A stretch of DNA of 64,000 bases from Gracilaria domingensis. Its lineage: Eukaryota; Rhodophyta; Florideophyceae; Gracilariales; Gracilariaceae. The position numbers and the translations under genes were made by a program. Position 1 is the first letter of the stretch; every line of letters starts with the position of its first letter. This document shows positions 9,958 through 22,600 of the stretch, in pieces. The stretch lies in the NCBI GenBank assembly GCA_022539475.1, contig VCMS01000194.1:42437-106436 (forward strand). The letters are read 5' to 3'. Under the pieces are notes generated by a model, which had not been told where the DNA came from, ran no database searches, and saw nothing but the letters and a program-made list of their open reading frames with translations.

Positions 9958-12900
9958 TTAGCCAAGGGTTCATACGCCCGAGGGCGGAAGTCCAACGACA
10001 TCTTCACTCATTTGAGTAACTTACATCAGAGACACCGACTGCCCGGTCTTCAGAATATCCAACTTTCTATCGCGTGTGGCGCTGTCACCTCTCAGCTTCC
10101 AAAGGGTCCGATCCTATCCAGGAATGACACAATCTTCAGGTTCACACCTTATTAGGTTTCCTTTTCATCCACCAGTGCAATCCTAGAAATACTCCCATAC
10201 GAGATTATCATTACACCTGCAAGGTGCAACACCAACGGTGACTAAAACTTTCCTATTATGGAGTATCCGGAACACCGTTCTGAGTAATGAATCTGTGGAG
10301 GTTCTTCGCCCTCACTTTGCACCTTTCGAGGTCAAGTCGAAGCCAACTTAACCCAATTGTGGTGACACGGTATCACCGAAGATCGGTTTCCACGACAGAG
10401 TAGTACGTGCTAACGTCACACACCCTCCAGGGTACTTTTCCAATGTTCGCACCGCTTATCGGTTGATACGAAACACGTTCGGCCTCCTATAACCATTCCC
10501 TGAAGCAGGAGTAATGTTACATACCGACTCGGTGCTCACCACCAAACCTCTGGTTATCAACGCTTGCGACGCGTGAAACCTTAGTTTCCTATACCCACTT
10601 CGGGCTTCCCGAGGTTCTGTAGAACGACAACCTTTCCGGGTGTACCTCCAGAATGGACTGTGCAAACCTGATTAACCGTGTGACATGGGTCTTTCGAGAC
10701 TTCATCAGCCTAGTACGGGTCTTCCACAACTATTTCATCGGTCGCTGAACTGCTTGCAACTCACTCATGAGAGTTCTTATACTCTCCACAGAAATGGGTG
10801 CTTTCCCATCAGGGCGTCTTCCATTCTCCACTACTTCCCCTTTCAAAGGTACATCTTCTTCACCAGGTACTGGTCTGTACCATCACACTCAATTGGATTA
10901 AAGTCAGGCCTCGCTCTGCTGTGTCGTACAACATAGTCAGTGCACACCCACCGGGTCGCCTCAGCTGTTGTCGTAACCGTTGAGCGGTGTCCTCCACATA
11001 TAATCTATAGACGGATACTCGTACACGCATACATCCGATGCTCGGAGACCGACAATATTCACGCACTCCAGTTGAAAACGCCTAACATGTGGCCAAATAT
11101 ATCAACACTTGAACTGAGTCCTTTCGTCTCGTGAAAAATTCCTTCGGGAGTCTCATGATAGCTGCTCATAGTTGCTGAGCAACAGACACACACGCAGTAC
11201 CTCTTTAGGTTCAAACCCTGCGCAGTAATGTCCAACAGTACCGAATTGTCGGTGACGATGCACACTGTGCACATTGAACACCGTTGCAACCGTTTGCGCT
11301 TAACCAAATTGCCTAAGAAAACCCTCGCTGGGTGCCACAATTCTCAAAATGTTCCTTCAGGAGTCCACCAGAGCGGTTAAGAGCCACAGCAATGCAACGT
11401 CACCTGATTGGCTTGGCACTCTGCCACGTGGAGAAGTGCAACACAACCCGATTGGGTGAGTACAGTGCCAAGTGGCCATGTGCACTGACGTCTGTTCGCG
11501 GAGTGCCCACGCGCCGTGGCAAGCCAAGAAATCAAGTAAATTAATTTGGCGCGCCCACCAGGGCTCGAACCAAGATAGTGCACAGTACACAGCATGCACA
11601 ATAAACGCTTGGCACTCCAAAAAATTGAGTATTTTGACCGGCCGCCGGTGTACGCGCGCGCGCGCCGCCCTGCGGCATTTCATAATCAACCGATCACGGT
11701 GTACTTAAACCAAACCCATAGTGCCAAATCTTCACACCTCTTCAGGTGCAGCGCACCGCCCGTCACCCGCAAGTGGGTTTAATCTTTCTAGCGTTTTAAA
11801 GCGCACCGATAACGGTTTTTCATAACTCTTACCTTTGGAAGGTGTTTCTTACTGACCAACGATGTTTTGCGCGGCCTATTTCACGTTGTCCGGAGAGGCA
11901 GAGTGCGTTTCGACTAACCCATTGGGATGTACACCGCTTTGATGACAGCCGCGAACTACGAATGCTTGCACGACGCATGTGGCGTCAAAACCACCGAGTG
12001 TACGGTATCAGCGCCATATATTCCGAGCAAAGCGGAGCCAATTGCTCATCACCCAGAGAGGGTTCTACACCATCGTTCTGCATCACCCCACTGTGGTCTG
12101 CATTGAAATAAAACAGCAGCGTGTGGGACGACTGGTGAGCGACAAAGATACCCATCCAACGGGTGCAAGGCCACTCTCACTGTGGCAATTTAACACGATC
12201 CGGAGGCGTCAACATCCGCGGTAAAGCATCAAAATCCCAGTTGGGAGAGTACGAAACTCAACCTTACCGTCCCTATCGAGGGTTAGAAACTCAGTGACAA
12301 GAGTAGAACCAACGCATGCGATGTGCACAGCGTATCCATAATGGATGTTCAGCAAGTCCAGAGCACCAAATGCGGTCATTAAAATACCAACTCTTGAACA
12401 AGAGAGCGTCTTCAGAATGGAGTAGAGGGCGACGCCGAACAAACCAAAGTGGTTCCACGATCTCCCTCCCCCTCCTTGGGCGGAGCCACCACAAGTAGCA
12501 GTACCTCAAAAGGTTAGGTTCAAACACTCCATAAGAGTACAAAGAACAACTCCGTTCGCAAATTCCTAACTCATAGGGTGTAACGAATGACAAATTCCAG
12601 AACCATTACCAGTAGTACAGGTCAAAGATCAATTCAGCCCATCACAATGGGATCAATCCAAGATTGGATATTCACGCAAAGTGACATGTGTAGAACAACA
12701 ATAACCAAAAACAGTGGTAACTAATCAGCAAGAGTTCGAAAAACGTTACCACGTAACAAAACAGAAATAACTCGTGAGAGTTCAGAACAAAAGATACTTC
12801 TCGATTCGGAGACTTCTCAAATGAGACGAAACAGTCTCCCACGATGGGAAAAAACCGAGCAAGCGGGGATGCATACCCCGGCAAGTTGGGTGAAAAACCA

Positions 12901-13412
12901 CCATGTAAACAAATCCAAAGCATATGACATCACCCACGTAGGTTTTAAACCGAAAAAAACAAAAATGCAAACATGCGAGTCTTATCAGTTCTCCTTCTAC
13001 AGGAATCAGATCTTGAAAGAAAAGAACGGTTTCACGGTGAACAAAAAGTGATTAACTCAGAAATCGAGTCACAAGCAATCAGCCGAACCTCTCCTTACGA
13101 AAAGAACAAGGCATCAACCCATGCGGGTGTCCAACCGTAGTTCCTTTCCTTGAGATTCATTGGGTGGACCAGAACCTTCCACAGGTTGATCAGCAACCTA
13201 TTACCAGTGGTTGGTTTCCGATCCACACTTTCACTTCCCAAAAGGGATACAACTTGTGCATCTGTACCCTCAGCGACGGGTTTGAACTTGACTAACCCTG
13301 CTGGTGCATCTCGTCCAGACGAGACATCCAGGAGAGTAGCGAAAATCCTTTCAGAGCTAGCAACCGTTTCAGCGGTGTCAAGATCTCCAAATGGAGCTTC
13401 ACCTGACTCATT
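9958..13412 (-). other. Non-coding internal region of element B
   Basis: Some 3.45 kb where RT, RNase H and integrase would be expected. No ORF here shows a recognisable domain on either strand; the largest are about 110 codons. It includes the purine tract at 12463-12480 (minus strand), which matches the tract after integrase in elements A and C, and a box-B-like sequence at 11547-11574. The pattern fits replacement or extreme decay of pol rather than a simple short deletion. Confidence 0.6.
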
Positions 13413-13811
13413 TCAGTTCAACGCTATTACGCTCAATGGGTTCTCCCGAACATCCTTCGGCGAATCATCGAAAACAAACCCAAATTCAGGGTACACACCG
13501 TTCTTCACCGGTTTCAAGTGGAAAATTCCTGAAACGTTGGGAGCAACATTACGATAATCCAGACAGAACTGGAGAGAACTGTCCTTCATGGGAACAACCA
13601 CAAGTGGTGAAACAGAACGACCGGTACGGCTCGCCTCGCAAAAGGACCGTACGAACGGTACAATACTCAGACGCGTTCGCTGCTTCGCTGCATCAACCAT
13701 CGAAAACCAAAGATTGGTGAGAAATTCAAGTAGAGAACCAGACTTTAGCTGTTCAGAACTTTCACACCCGGGCAGGGTATCCAACTTCAAATTCTGTTTA
13801 GGAACAAGCAA
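13413..13811 (-). pseudogene. Reverse transcriptase remnant, element B
   Basis: A 130-codon stretch retains the start of an RT palm: SPLVVVPMKDSSLQFCLDYR aligns with SPVMLVPKADGSWRFCIDYR of element A. It then runs into unrelated sequence; no YDD-type motif is seen. It is in a different frame from the protease upstream. It has no ATG. Confidence 0.7.
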
Positions 13812-13974
13812 TTCCGTACGTGCGCCAACTTCATCGTGCGTCGATGTCTTCGCATCCCAAAAAGGAGTTCATTTCATTAGCCTCCTCTGTATAGGACAAA
13901 CCGACGACATCGGAAACCTTCAGCTCCGTTGCAAAAGTACCCTGTGGGTGGCAAGTAACTTGACCCACCACCTG

Positions 13975-14849
13975 TTAGTTCTGCAACGTCTGCAACGAAT
14001 TCGGAAAGTTCGCAATCAGCACCTGAAAAGGTTTTCCACCTTCGCAAAGGGCAATGCCTCGAGCAACTGCGAGACCAGATTTCTCTAAAAGAGAGGGTAG
14101 ATGATCAATCATTAAGAGTCCACGCATCTCCGTTGAGACAGTAACCCAAGCTTGGGACATCGGAGGAATCCTCGCAAACGCACGAATGCGTAGCTTCGAT
14201 AAACCAGTGATTGGTGACACATACTGCTGAGCAGGAGGTAACGGTGCGACGTTTCGATCAGACCGCTTCTTCGCCCGTTCCCACGGTTTTCCAGCAAATG
14301 GAACAGACGAACCGTCAACCAGCTCCACCCTTGAAAGTCTGGGTTTGATCGACTCCACATGGAGATCACAGAAATCACAGCCGAGAACAATCGGTGCAGC
14401 AAGCGTCTTGCAAACAACAAAATCAACCGACACAGCGGTCATTCCTAAACGAACCATCATTGGTAAAATACCTAAAGTAACAATTGGGTGATTACTCGCA
14501 TCAGCGATTTCCATCAGGGGACCGTAACGGACAAATTCTGGACACTCCTCTGACAGGAACGATTCCTGTATACAGTTGGGACCGGCTCCGGTGTCAAATA
14601 GAGCGACATGCCGAACCTTGAGATGGTGTGAGAACGCGGTATCGGCATTAACTTTGTAACTTCTCTTCGAGAGCATCATCACTCGTTCCGGATTCTTCGG
14701 ATTACTGTTCCGTATCCAAGGCCGAACCAGTTGATCTATATCAGGGTGCGACTCCGCACGGGATAAAGATATTTTCCTAGAAAGGATCTTCATCGGGGAG
14801 CGAGGCTTTGAGGCCTCAGGCGTCAATGACCCCTGTTCAAAGGGCACCT
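13975..14849 (-). pseudogene. Aspartic protease region of element B Pol
   Basis: The frame encodes a retroviral-type protease with FDTGAGPNC in the position of the active-site DTG and VLGCDFCDLHVESIKP downstream, homologous to elements A and C. It sits in the -1 frame relative to gag, as in the other two, but a TAG lies about 27 nt after the slip site, upstream of this ORF, so a gag-pol fusion would terminate. The ORF has no ATG near its start (GTG at 14847). It stops before the RT region. Confidence 0.75.
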
Positions 14850-14873
14850 ATCCCAAATGAGAGGCTCCCGAAA

Positions 14874-16115
14874 TCAGTTTTTCGGGGAAGGCTTCACCAA
14901 TTGACTTTGGTGTAACCCATCCTGGGGAACTGAAAAATCCCCGGCTGCGGGTATGAATCCTTGCACCCTATCTTGGGTTTCCAAGGGAGCATCTTGTCCC
15001 ACACCTTCGACAGGTCGAAGCAATTCATAGTACCCCACAGGGTTTGACCTCTCGCGACTATGGAGCGTGCACTGCGATGTCCTGTGGCCAACTTGCTGGC
15101 AAGTATAACACATCAACCTGGTTTGTTCATCATAATGACGAACGCGCAGAGGGCGTTGCGGCGTCGTATACCTCACTACAGGTGTTTTGTACTCAAAGGA
15201 ATCCATCGCAGGAGCATCTCTTCGAACCCCAACATGGGTACTTTCCACGTACAAACCGGGATCATTCTCCACCAGCGGTAACGGCCTTGGATGAACTTCC
15301 TGTTTAGGAGACAACCCAGAATCATGGGTAGACTTCAACTGAGCAAGCTCACGCTGCCAGTTCTCGTACCAGTTCAAATCCAAAGAGGATGAGGATGCGT
15401 CTGACGTGGACGTCTCCGTGTCAGACCTACTCACATGAGAGTGAACCGACTTGCGGTGAACAGAAACAATACCTGATGGCTTGGTGCAATGTTTCTTCAA
15501 TCTCTTTCGAGAGTTACGACAGTGTAAATGGGAACGCTTGAAACTCTTCCGTGGACGGAATTCTGTATCTAATGAGATGTGTGATGAACTAGAATCCGTA
15601 GAGGATGAGTCAGTATCCGATGTTGAACTCCGAGAAGGAGCAGATCTCTTACGAGAACGATGTCCAACAACCGGCGAATCGGTGAAACTACCATGGCGCC
15701 TAGTAGATGTCTGCAATAAATCCAGGCGTTCACCAATACGGTGTAACTTCACAGTAAGTTCCTCAAATGAGGTTTTTGAACAAGCGAAACCCTCAAGAAT
15801 GGAGGCAACATTGACTTGCAACTCACGAACATCTGCTGAAAGCTGTCGGAGTTTGAGATCAGAAACCTCTCGTCTGAGATTCAGCAGCATCTCCACCACG
15901 GAGCCTTGACCAAAGACCAAACTTCTGGTGTTTGACTCCAACCTGGAGAACACAACGGGGTCGATATTCCGAGAGCCGGATGAGTCATGATCCACATGCT
16001 TAGGATCAATAAACCACCCGGCTTTGGGTACCGACGAAACGGACAAAACCTTCCGGCAATCGGATGAAACTTCTTCAACACCAATCCCTTCGGGAATACA
16101 GCGAGAATCCTAATG
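14874..16115 (-). pseudogene. Gag of element B lacking the capsid domain
   Basis: The frame opens after a stop just upstream of 16115 and has no ATG until codon 15890. It holds a coiled N-terminal region (LRREVSDLKLRQLSADVREL), a long Ser/Arg/Asp-rich segment, and a CCHC knuckle CYTCQQVGHRTSQC, ending in PSPKN at the slip site. Compared with Gag of elements A and C, the whole capsid-like block of roughly 200 residues between the Ser-rich segment and the knuckle is absent. It could still bind RNA but is unlikely to assemble particles alone. Confidence 0.75.
14877..14883 (-). promoter_or_regulatory. Slippery heptamer at gag-pol junction, element B
   Basis: Minus strand G AAA AAC followed by TGA, the same heptamer and stop position as in element A. 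The -1 frame leads toward the protease but meets a TAG after nine codons. The downstream stem is weaker than in A and C. Confidence 0.6.
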
Positions 16116-16372
16116 TGGAGAGTCCGCAGTAACACTAGAATGGGTAGAATCGTTATCGGTGTCACCCAGTGACCACAGGAACATCATGTCGATGAACCGA
16201 AAACGCGGTCAGAAAAAGAGTCAAACACGACTTCCGAAAAGCGGAGAGCGACAAGATAAACCTTCAAAAGGTAATCCAGTCACGAAAGTGAGTATCCCAA
16301 ACCAAAATCAGATTCCTTCAACAGGAGGAAACAATTCCAAACCTTGTAGGTGTTCCAAATGATCTAGATTTC

Positions 16373-16390
16373 TTCTAAGTCGGGAGACCA
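16373..16390 (-). other. Primer-binding site of element B
   Basis: TGGTCTCCCGACTTAGAA on the minus strand, two bases after the LTR terminus ...CTTCACA. It differs by one base from the site in elements A and C. Confidence 0.75.
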
Positions 16391-16392
16391 CT

Positions 16393-17353
16393 TGTGAAGC
16401 AAGCCCGGAAACGGGAAACAGGCACAGGACGTTCGAGATCCTGCTCCCTGTTGGGATGGAAGCTCGGCTGGAGAGCCTCTGTTGCCACCGAGGACCTGGG
16501 TGTAAAGCCGGTACTGGGCTGAGGTAGAACCTACAGAGGTGAAAAAGAGAAGCCAGAAAGATAGGAAAAACCCAGAAAGAAATGGGGAAAAGGTAGGGAA
16601 ACTCGAGAGAGTGGACTGTAGACTCCAAGAGGAGGCGTAGCCCGAAAAGGAAAACGGAAAGAAAAGATCCAAAGAAGAGGAGTCAAGGGCCGTGCGCAAG
16701 CAGGCAACAGGCCCGAAAGACGGGGAAAAACGAAGGAGAAACAACAAAAGAACCCAATACTGGGGCGGAAATCTGTCCTGCACTCAGGAATAAGAAACAA
16801 ACAAAAGGTCAACCCTCACTGGGTATTCAGAGATCCTAAGGGTTTCCAAGCGGAGTTTGCGCACTGATACTACTTGTGGTGACCCTCCGTGTGGAGTTGT
16901 GCACCGGCAAGGGCAGCGACGACAAGGGCCCACAATCAAGAGATGAGTCTCAAGTGTTCCCACTTCAGAGTGGCAGTTCTCGAAGCGAGACTTGGTTGAC
17001 TTTACTAAGTGCTCGCGACGGCGACGTCGCGCTCACGTAAGTAGGTCTAACTACACATGAAACTAACAATATTAACTAAAGTAGTGCAGACGTCATGAGG
17101 TCTATACACGTGGATCACCCACCGTCAGGGTACCTTATGGTACAATGCACCCATGCATAATACACACTTTGCACGTGTTCAACACCATCCAATGGTTCCA
17201 ACATCCATTCCACCTGTGAAGGTCCATGCAAAAGCCAGTGACCATTCCTCCCATGATGGGATCATCGTCCACTTCATCACTTCACCTCGCACGAGCGAGT
17301 CCATCGCTATAGGGAGTACAATAGTGCTTCACCCCAATCGGGTTTGCTCCACA
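16393..17353 (-). repeat. 5' LTR of element B
   Basis: 961 bp, TGT...ACA in plus orientation, about 98% identical by eye to 8986-9946 with no gaps. Its boundaries are confirmed by the primer site on the left and the CAACT duplication on the right. Confidence 0.92.
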
Positions 17354-17358
17354 CAACT
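17354..17358. other. Target site duplication, right copy (CAACT)
   Basis: Matches the five bases at 8981-8985 exactly, at the outer edge of the right LTR. Confidence 0.85.
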
Positions 17359-18559
17359 GGTGACGTTATCTGGCTCTGAGCACGGGTGTCCACTGTACCA
17401 CGTGGGACGCGTATGGGCACAAACGGCAAGGACTAATTAGTTTATTTTCATTAATTTAGAATTAATATTTGCTAAGTAGTATAGATATATGGCCGGGGTG
17501 ACGCACCACAAGTGCACCTCCCGGTGGCCCACGTGGCATTAGGCCCGTGAGAGCCGGAGGGGCGCTCGGGGGTACTAGACCCCCGAGGCGCCATCCTCTC
17601 ACACCTGATGGTAGAGTCAAGCACCAACTAGGCTAAAGTGATACCAGCTCGGTTCTACCCTCACTAATTGGTAAGTCTAGTCGTCCTCTGTTAGTTTTGC
17701 TGACCTCGCGGGTTATACGAGCCTGCCGCACACCAGTGCAGGCGTATTTACCACTTGGTCACCGTGCACTATAGGCAACGGTGGGTGCTGCCGAATTATT
17801 AGGTGTCACGCGTTTCAACCCTCCGCAGGGTCGAGCCCAAGTAAGGCTCCCCACTAACAGCTCGCACCGACCGGTTATACCACAAGTGGATGAAGCACGC
17901 TCTTGCAAGCGCGCCGGCCTGAGGCGGCGGCCAAGGAGGAGGCGCAGCGACAGATGGAGCGGCACGCTGCGCACTGCAAGAGATGAGGTTTTCTGTTTGG
18001 GTCGGCCATCCAAAATCCTGCTATTTTGGGTCAGCCCATAATTTTAACACAACGTTTTGGGAAATATGGAGACGAGTGGGGTACCCAAGCTGTCAAAAAA
18101 TCGGACCATAGCTTACGCTATGGGTTTTGGGCGGACCAGTGTGGACGCTTTGAGCACGGCAAATAGATCACTCTCAGAAATAGTGCAACGAGTGGGGTGT
18201 GCGTCGAGACCAAGCCGTCAAGACGGACAAAAAGAGCTCAAAAGAGTCCGCCTAGAAGTCTGGGTTTTCGTGTAGACGACGGCGATGTCGGGCGTAAAAT
18301 GTCAGTAGATAGACACAAACCCACAGATATAGCACGAGCCGCGGTGAGCAAGACGAGCTACAAGATCAAAGGAGGGAACAAAAAAAAGCAGAGGCACACG
18401 GTTCATGCGTACCTGTTAAACAGCGACAACAACAAAAGAAACGAGTAAAAAGATGCACACGGTAATGGCGGAGGGCTCAACAAGGTGAATAACGAGTTCA
18501 CTACCAGGTAGTGACTCTATGCGAGCAGGCTAGTACGCGCCATAAGTTCTTGAGTGAGA
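17359..18559. other. Intergenic, no gene seen
   Basis: This is the right flank of element B. Several ORFs of 70-95 codons overlap on both strands but show no domain or conserved motif. It may be older transposon sequence. Confidence 0.4.
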
Positions 18560-18599
18560 GCGAACATTTGCTTCGTGCGTTACTTGCCCAGTGTAGGTC

Positions 18600-19060
18600 C
18601 CCAGTGAGATAAAGTGATGCGCGATGGATGTCGATCCGATGAAAAATTGGGACATCTATAGGATATCCGTTGGATATATTCTGCGCATCCACAATATCCG
18701 AATCATATGCCGTGGTACCCCGTTGGATGCGCATAATTGATGTCTTCTACATGTCCTTCGGATGTACAAAAACTATACCAAAGATATTTATATGATCAAG
18801 GAAGATATGTCCAATGGATGTCAGGAAATCCATGATGCATCATTTGAACATCACGAACTCCAATGAAAATCTCTTCGTACATCATATGCAGATCAGGTGG
18901 TTATCGTTTGGATATACTTCATGCATCATCTGGGCATCATTCACGTATATCATATGGACATCCCAAGGAGATCAAATGGACATCTTCAGATTTCGTAATT
19001 CTAATATGGGTTATCTGAGGGATATCATCCGGACATCAATGTACTTCTCTGGGGTCGAGC
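18600..19060. repeat. Patch of degenerate GGATATCC/GGACATC repeats
   Basis: Words such as GGATGTC, GACATC, GGATATCC, ATATCCG, ATGTCC and CATATGGACATC recur roughly every 10-25 bp through about 450 bp, in both orientations. The copies are too diverged to give a clean unit. The composition is AT-richer than the flanks. It resembles a decayed satellite or MITE-like block. Confidence 0.5.
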
Positions 19061-19430
19061 TCACCTACCTAAGTAGAGTGGCCGACTTCACTCTCAGGGT
19101 GAAAATTAGTAAAATATTCTAACTATCTAGAATATCAGAAACAATATGTGAAGAGGGAACTCTACAGTTTATGATTGTTATTGCATCTATTTGATATTCT
19201 ATACTACATAATGTGGGTGCGGTGCACTGCTGTAAGTACAGTCAAGAGGACATCGTGACTTGGCATGCGTGCATTGCCCGAAGGCAATGCCACGTGTGCT
19301 AAGCTAGCCAATGACGTCACACGGTACTGGTTTCGGCCCCACTACTCCACAAATAGGAGTACTACTGCATCTTGTTAGTAACTATAGTGCATTATCGCAT
19401 TTTCAGTCCCTTCTAGATGGTTCAGAACTC

Positions 19431-19439
19431 TATATAAAG
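19431..19439 (+). promoter_or_regulatory. TATA-box candidate
   Basis: TATATAAAG lies in a segment (about 19210-19660) that starts TGTGGGTG and also contains a TGACGTCA palindrome near 19311. This could be the promoter of a solo LTR or of an unrecognised transcript. No coding sequence follows closely. Confidence 0.35.
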
Positions 19440-19660
19440 GGTCAGAGTGGCGCCTAGCGGTGTTTCGACCCAAGACAACATTGCGTTCATCAAATTTATT
19501 ATTCTATCAATTTCACCCAATCTCTTGGGCAGTGCAGCTAAGTAAGTTATTACTGCGTCTAGGCCTCTGTGCCTTTCTAACATCTTTCGTGTTTGCGCGC
19601 TTTGTGCGAGCACTGCTCTACTCAACAGATAACTCAGTATCAGTTGAAGCGCCCTAGGCG

Positions 19661-22600
19661 TGGACCAGAATCGGGTAGTGTGTACCAAAGGCGCTTCTGT
19701 CGTCAGTGAGCCCAACCGGAGCTTCGGCTCGGATATCGCTGTCGGTCGAGAGACCTGGTGCTACACGGACTTCGGCGCTGGACGGGAAGCTGTCCGTTGG
19801 GTTTTCTTTGAGTGCCACGTAACGTCTTGTGCAAGAGACTAGCTTGGGTATAGAGTGAAGACTTATCTTCAGTTAGAAAATCTCCTTGGGACGTCTTGTA
19901 CGAAGTCTATACGATTGTCTCTGGACGCGTAGAGATAAGTTTGGCTGCAGCATTCGCGTGCAGTTTGTTGTTGTTTGTTTTTCTTTTTAGTTGACTGGTG
20001 GTTGTCCAACCACTAGTTTGTCTTTTTCTTTTCTCTTCCTGGGATCTTCCTTTAGGCATACTACATTTATTTCTTTGGTGGATTTCGGGCTCACGTTGAT
20101 CTCTTCTGAGTGGCTCGTTGTTCTGCCCTGACTCACTTTCTGCTATGAGAGGCAATTGTAACGGTCAGTAAACACCCGCGTCGTTTGCGACCAAAATGAC
20201 GTTTAGAATACACTTAGTTTTCCTGCGAATGAGTATCGCAAGCACTGCACGAGTGTGAAAATTTCAGCAACGCTGTGTACATGCTCGTGACTTATTCCAA
20301 TTATGAGTATTCCCAAGTAATTAGCAAATTCACGTGCACCTCATAAAGAGCTATATCTCACCTCCGCAGCGGAGCAATTAATATGAATCGCATAAGAGGC
20401 AAGTTGCGCAAAAACGCGTTGCCCTACAAAGTTTCTTTTATATTACCATTTTGTTGGAAGGTGGAAAAATGTAGTAGCATATGTGTTCAAAAATCATTAC
20501 TGATCAAACGAAAGTACGCGCCAAGTCAAAAGTGAATATGCGGATCTTCCACAGTGTTTGGTGCATCGAACAGACACTTTAACGCCTGTCATGGACGCAA
20601 AAGTAGATCGTTCCACGTGTTCACAATTATAATTCCCCATTTATTTACGGACTTCTTGTTATTACTAAGATCAAATTTCTTTGAGATTGTCGGGAACGAC
20701 CTGAGATAAGCAAGACGGCATTCTAGATCATCGCGAATTAGCAACATGAACCACGTAAATTCAGAAAGAGTAAAAGGCTTATGTTTTGCAGGTTGCCCTT
20801 TTGCGGTCGCATGATCTGCTTTCGTTAAATTTATAGCCGTCCATTTTGATATGCAATTTCTTTTTACAGGAATAATTCTACTCTTTGCATGGAATTTTGC
20901 ATTTCCCTTTGAGCTAGCCAAAGAGCTCTTTCAAGAGCTACAGGTTCAGAAAACCGTTTGATTTTCATACATACATACGAGGGCGTGCATGTAGTGAGAT
21001 CTGGTAAGTTTGGAAAAACTGGTAATGGCGGATTTAGAAAAACGATTGTTATTTTTCTCGAAAGTCGGATAGCGCCAATCGTGTCCTTGTAATAAAACGC
21101 TTATAGTTGGAAGCGTTTTAACGACGAAATTTACATACATAAATGTCATCATCCACGCGGTGAGAACGATTTTACCATTCGCCTGATGCCTGAAATGTTG
21201 CCTCTCATTCCAGAACTGGTACATTTTTGGCAAGGTCTCGACGGATTGACTGCATAAAAAAACGCAAACCTCGTATGTCGTTGTATCTAGCGTCCGCTGC
21301 AATGTTGTGTCAGTTTCTTCAGAAAACGCCATAGCATTTGCAATTCCGCTTGAAGACAAATTGCGACAAGTAATTTTTATCAAGAGAGTCTAGTATGGTT
21401 CTACGAAAAATTGAAGAAAGTGGGAAGCTTCGTTTCGAAGATGTCGGTAGAGAGAGTCACAGCGACAGCAGAGGAGAGTTGGATGCGTGAGCACAGCAAA
21501 AACGACCGTTGGGCTTCACAACTGCATTTTGGTGAGCTGCGCACTAATTAAGTGGAGTCAAGAGAGCCCGTCGGTAGGAGTGGCCACAATCCGTGCCTTT
21601 AAGAGTACTCTGCAACAGTACATCGGATGGCGCTGTGATATAAATATGGTAAAGATGTGCTAGTCTGACGGTCCGATTTCCTACTAGTAAAAACTGTAGG
21701 TTTAGAACGTTCTTTGAAAGCAAGTGTTGGGGTTTAGCACAGAATTTACATTTCGTTTTAGCGATTTTAAAAGAGGAGAACGGTTTTATGTCACAACAAG
21801 GTTTTAAACTTCTTCGGTTGAGAAAATCTTTTTGTAAAACTAAGAAGAGTGTTCTGGGGCACGTCAACAAAATGGAATTACATTGCTTCTCTCTTTTTAC
21901 TAACAAACCGAACTGTAGCAAGCAATTTCACTAGTGGTTTGTTCTGCGTCACACTTTCTGATACAAATGCTATGGTATTGAATAAAAAGCAGAAGCTTCT
22001 ATTGTGAATAGATTTTGCTTGTCACAACAAAGTTTCTATTCACGAAATTGCTTGAGAATAGCTTCAGCTTTTGACAAAAACGTTTTTATTCATGCAATAG
22101 CGACGAATGCGTTCAGCGCCCTTTTGCATCGTGAAAAAAGCACATGGAAGGAGTCTTAAGACTGTGCGAGACTACCTTTTAAGCAAGTTACTGTTCATTA
22201 CAAGAAACGGTAAATGTGGTGGAGCTCATTAGATGTTGCATGTTTCAAAACTTGCAGGATTAAGTACTTTTACACATTTCTTGCTGAAAGAATATAGTTT
22301 AAGCGTTTGTACCTGGTACAGCTAATGTTTAAATATTTTTGCAAATGCTTAATGTATTTGACATATCAGCATCAACTTGAGTATCGATTGCATAAATGCG
22401 TGATTTTGGCGTTTACATGTTCAATGAAGGGCAAGATCACGCCTTATTTTTAGCCTAGCCGTCACTATTGAGGGCTCTTTATGGATTGTCTGACCAAATT
22501 TGAGTGCCTAAAGCTGAGAAATTAGATAGAAAAGCGCTTCGCTCTAGCCAGACCTGTGTCGGCCAAAACTTAACCATTTCGATTTGCTGTCGCGACGTTA

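Larger units (their letters stand above)
8986..17353 (-). mobile_element. Element B: complete LTR element, non-autonomous
   Basis: The 8,368-bp element is bounded by two 961-bp LTRs in direct orientation and by CAACT duplications. It reads right to left: LTR, primer site, a gag without capsid domain, protease, a scrap of RT, about 3.5 kb without coding sequence, polypurine tract, LTR. By eye the LTRs differ at about 17 of 961 aligned positions with no gaps (about 98% identity), so it inserted fairly recently. Missing RT and integrase means these were supplied by another element. Confidence 0.9.

Noticed and set aside
20589-21383. Two minus-strand ORFs (110 and 145 codons) as a possible degraded transposase
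   Set aside because: There is no ATG at their starts, no recognised motif, and the region is AT-rich with no other gene-like signal.
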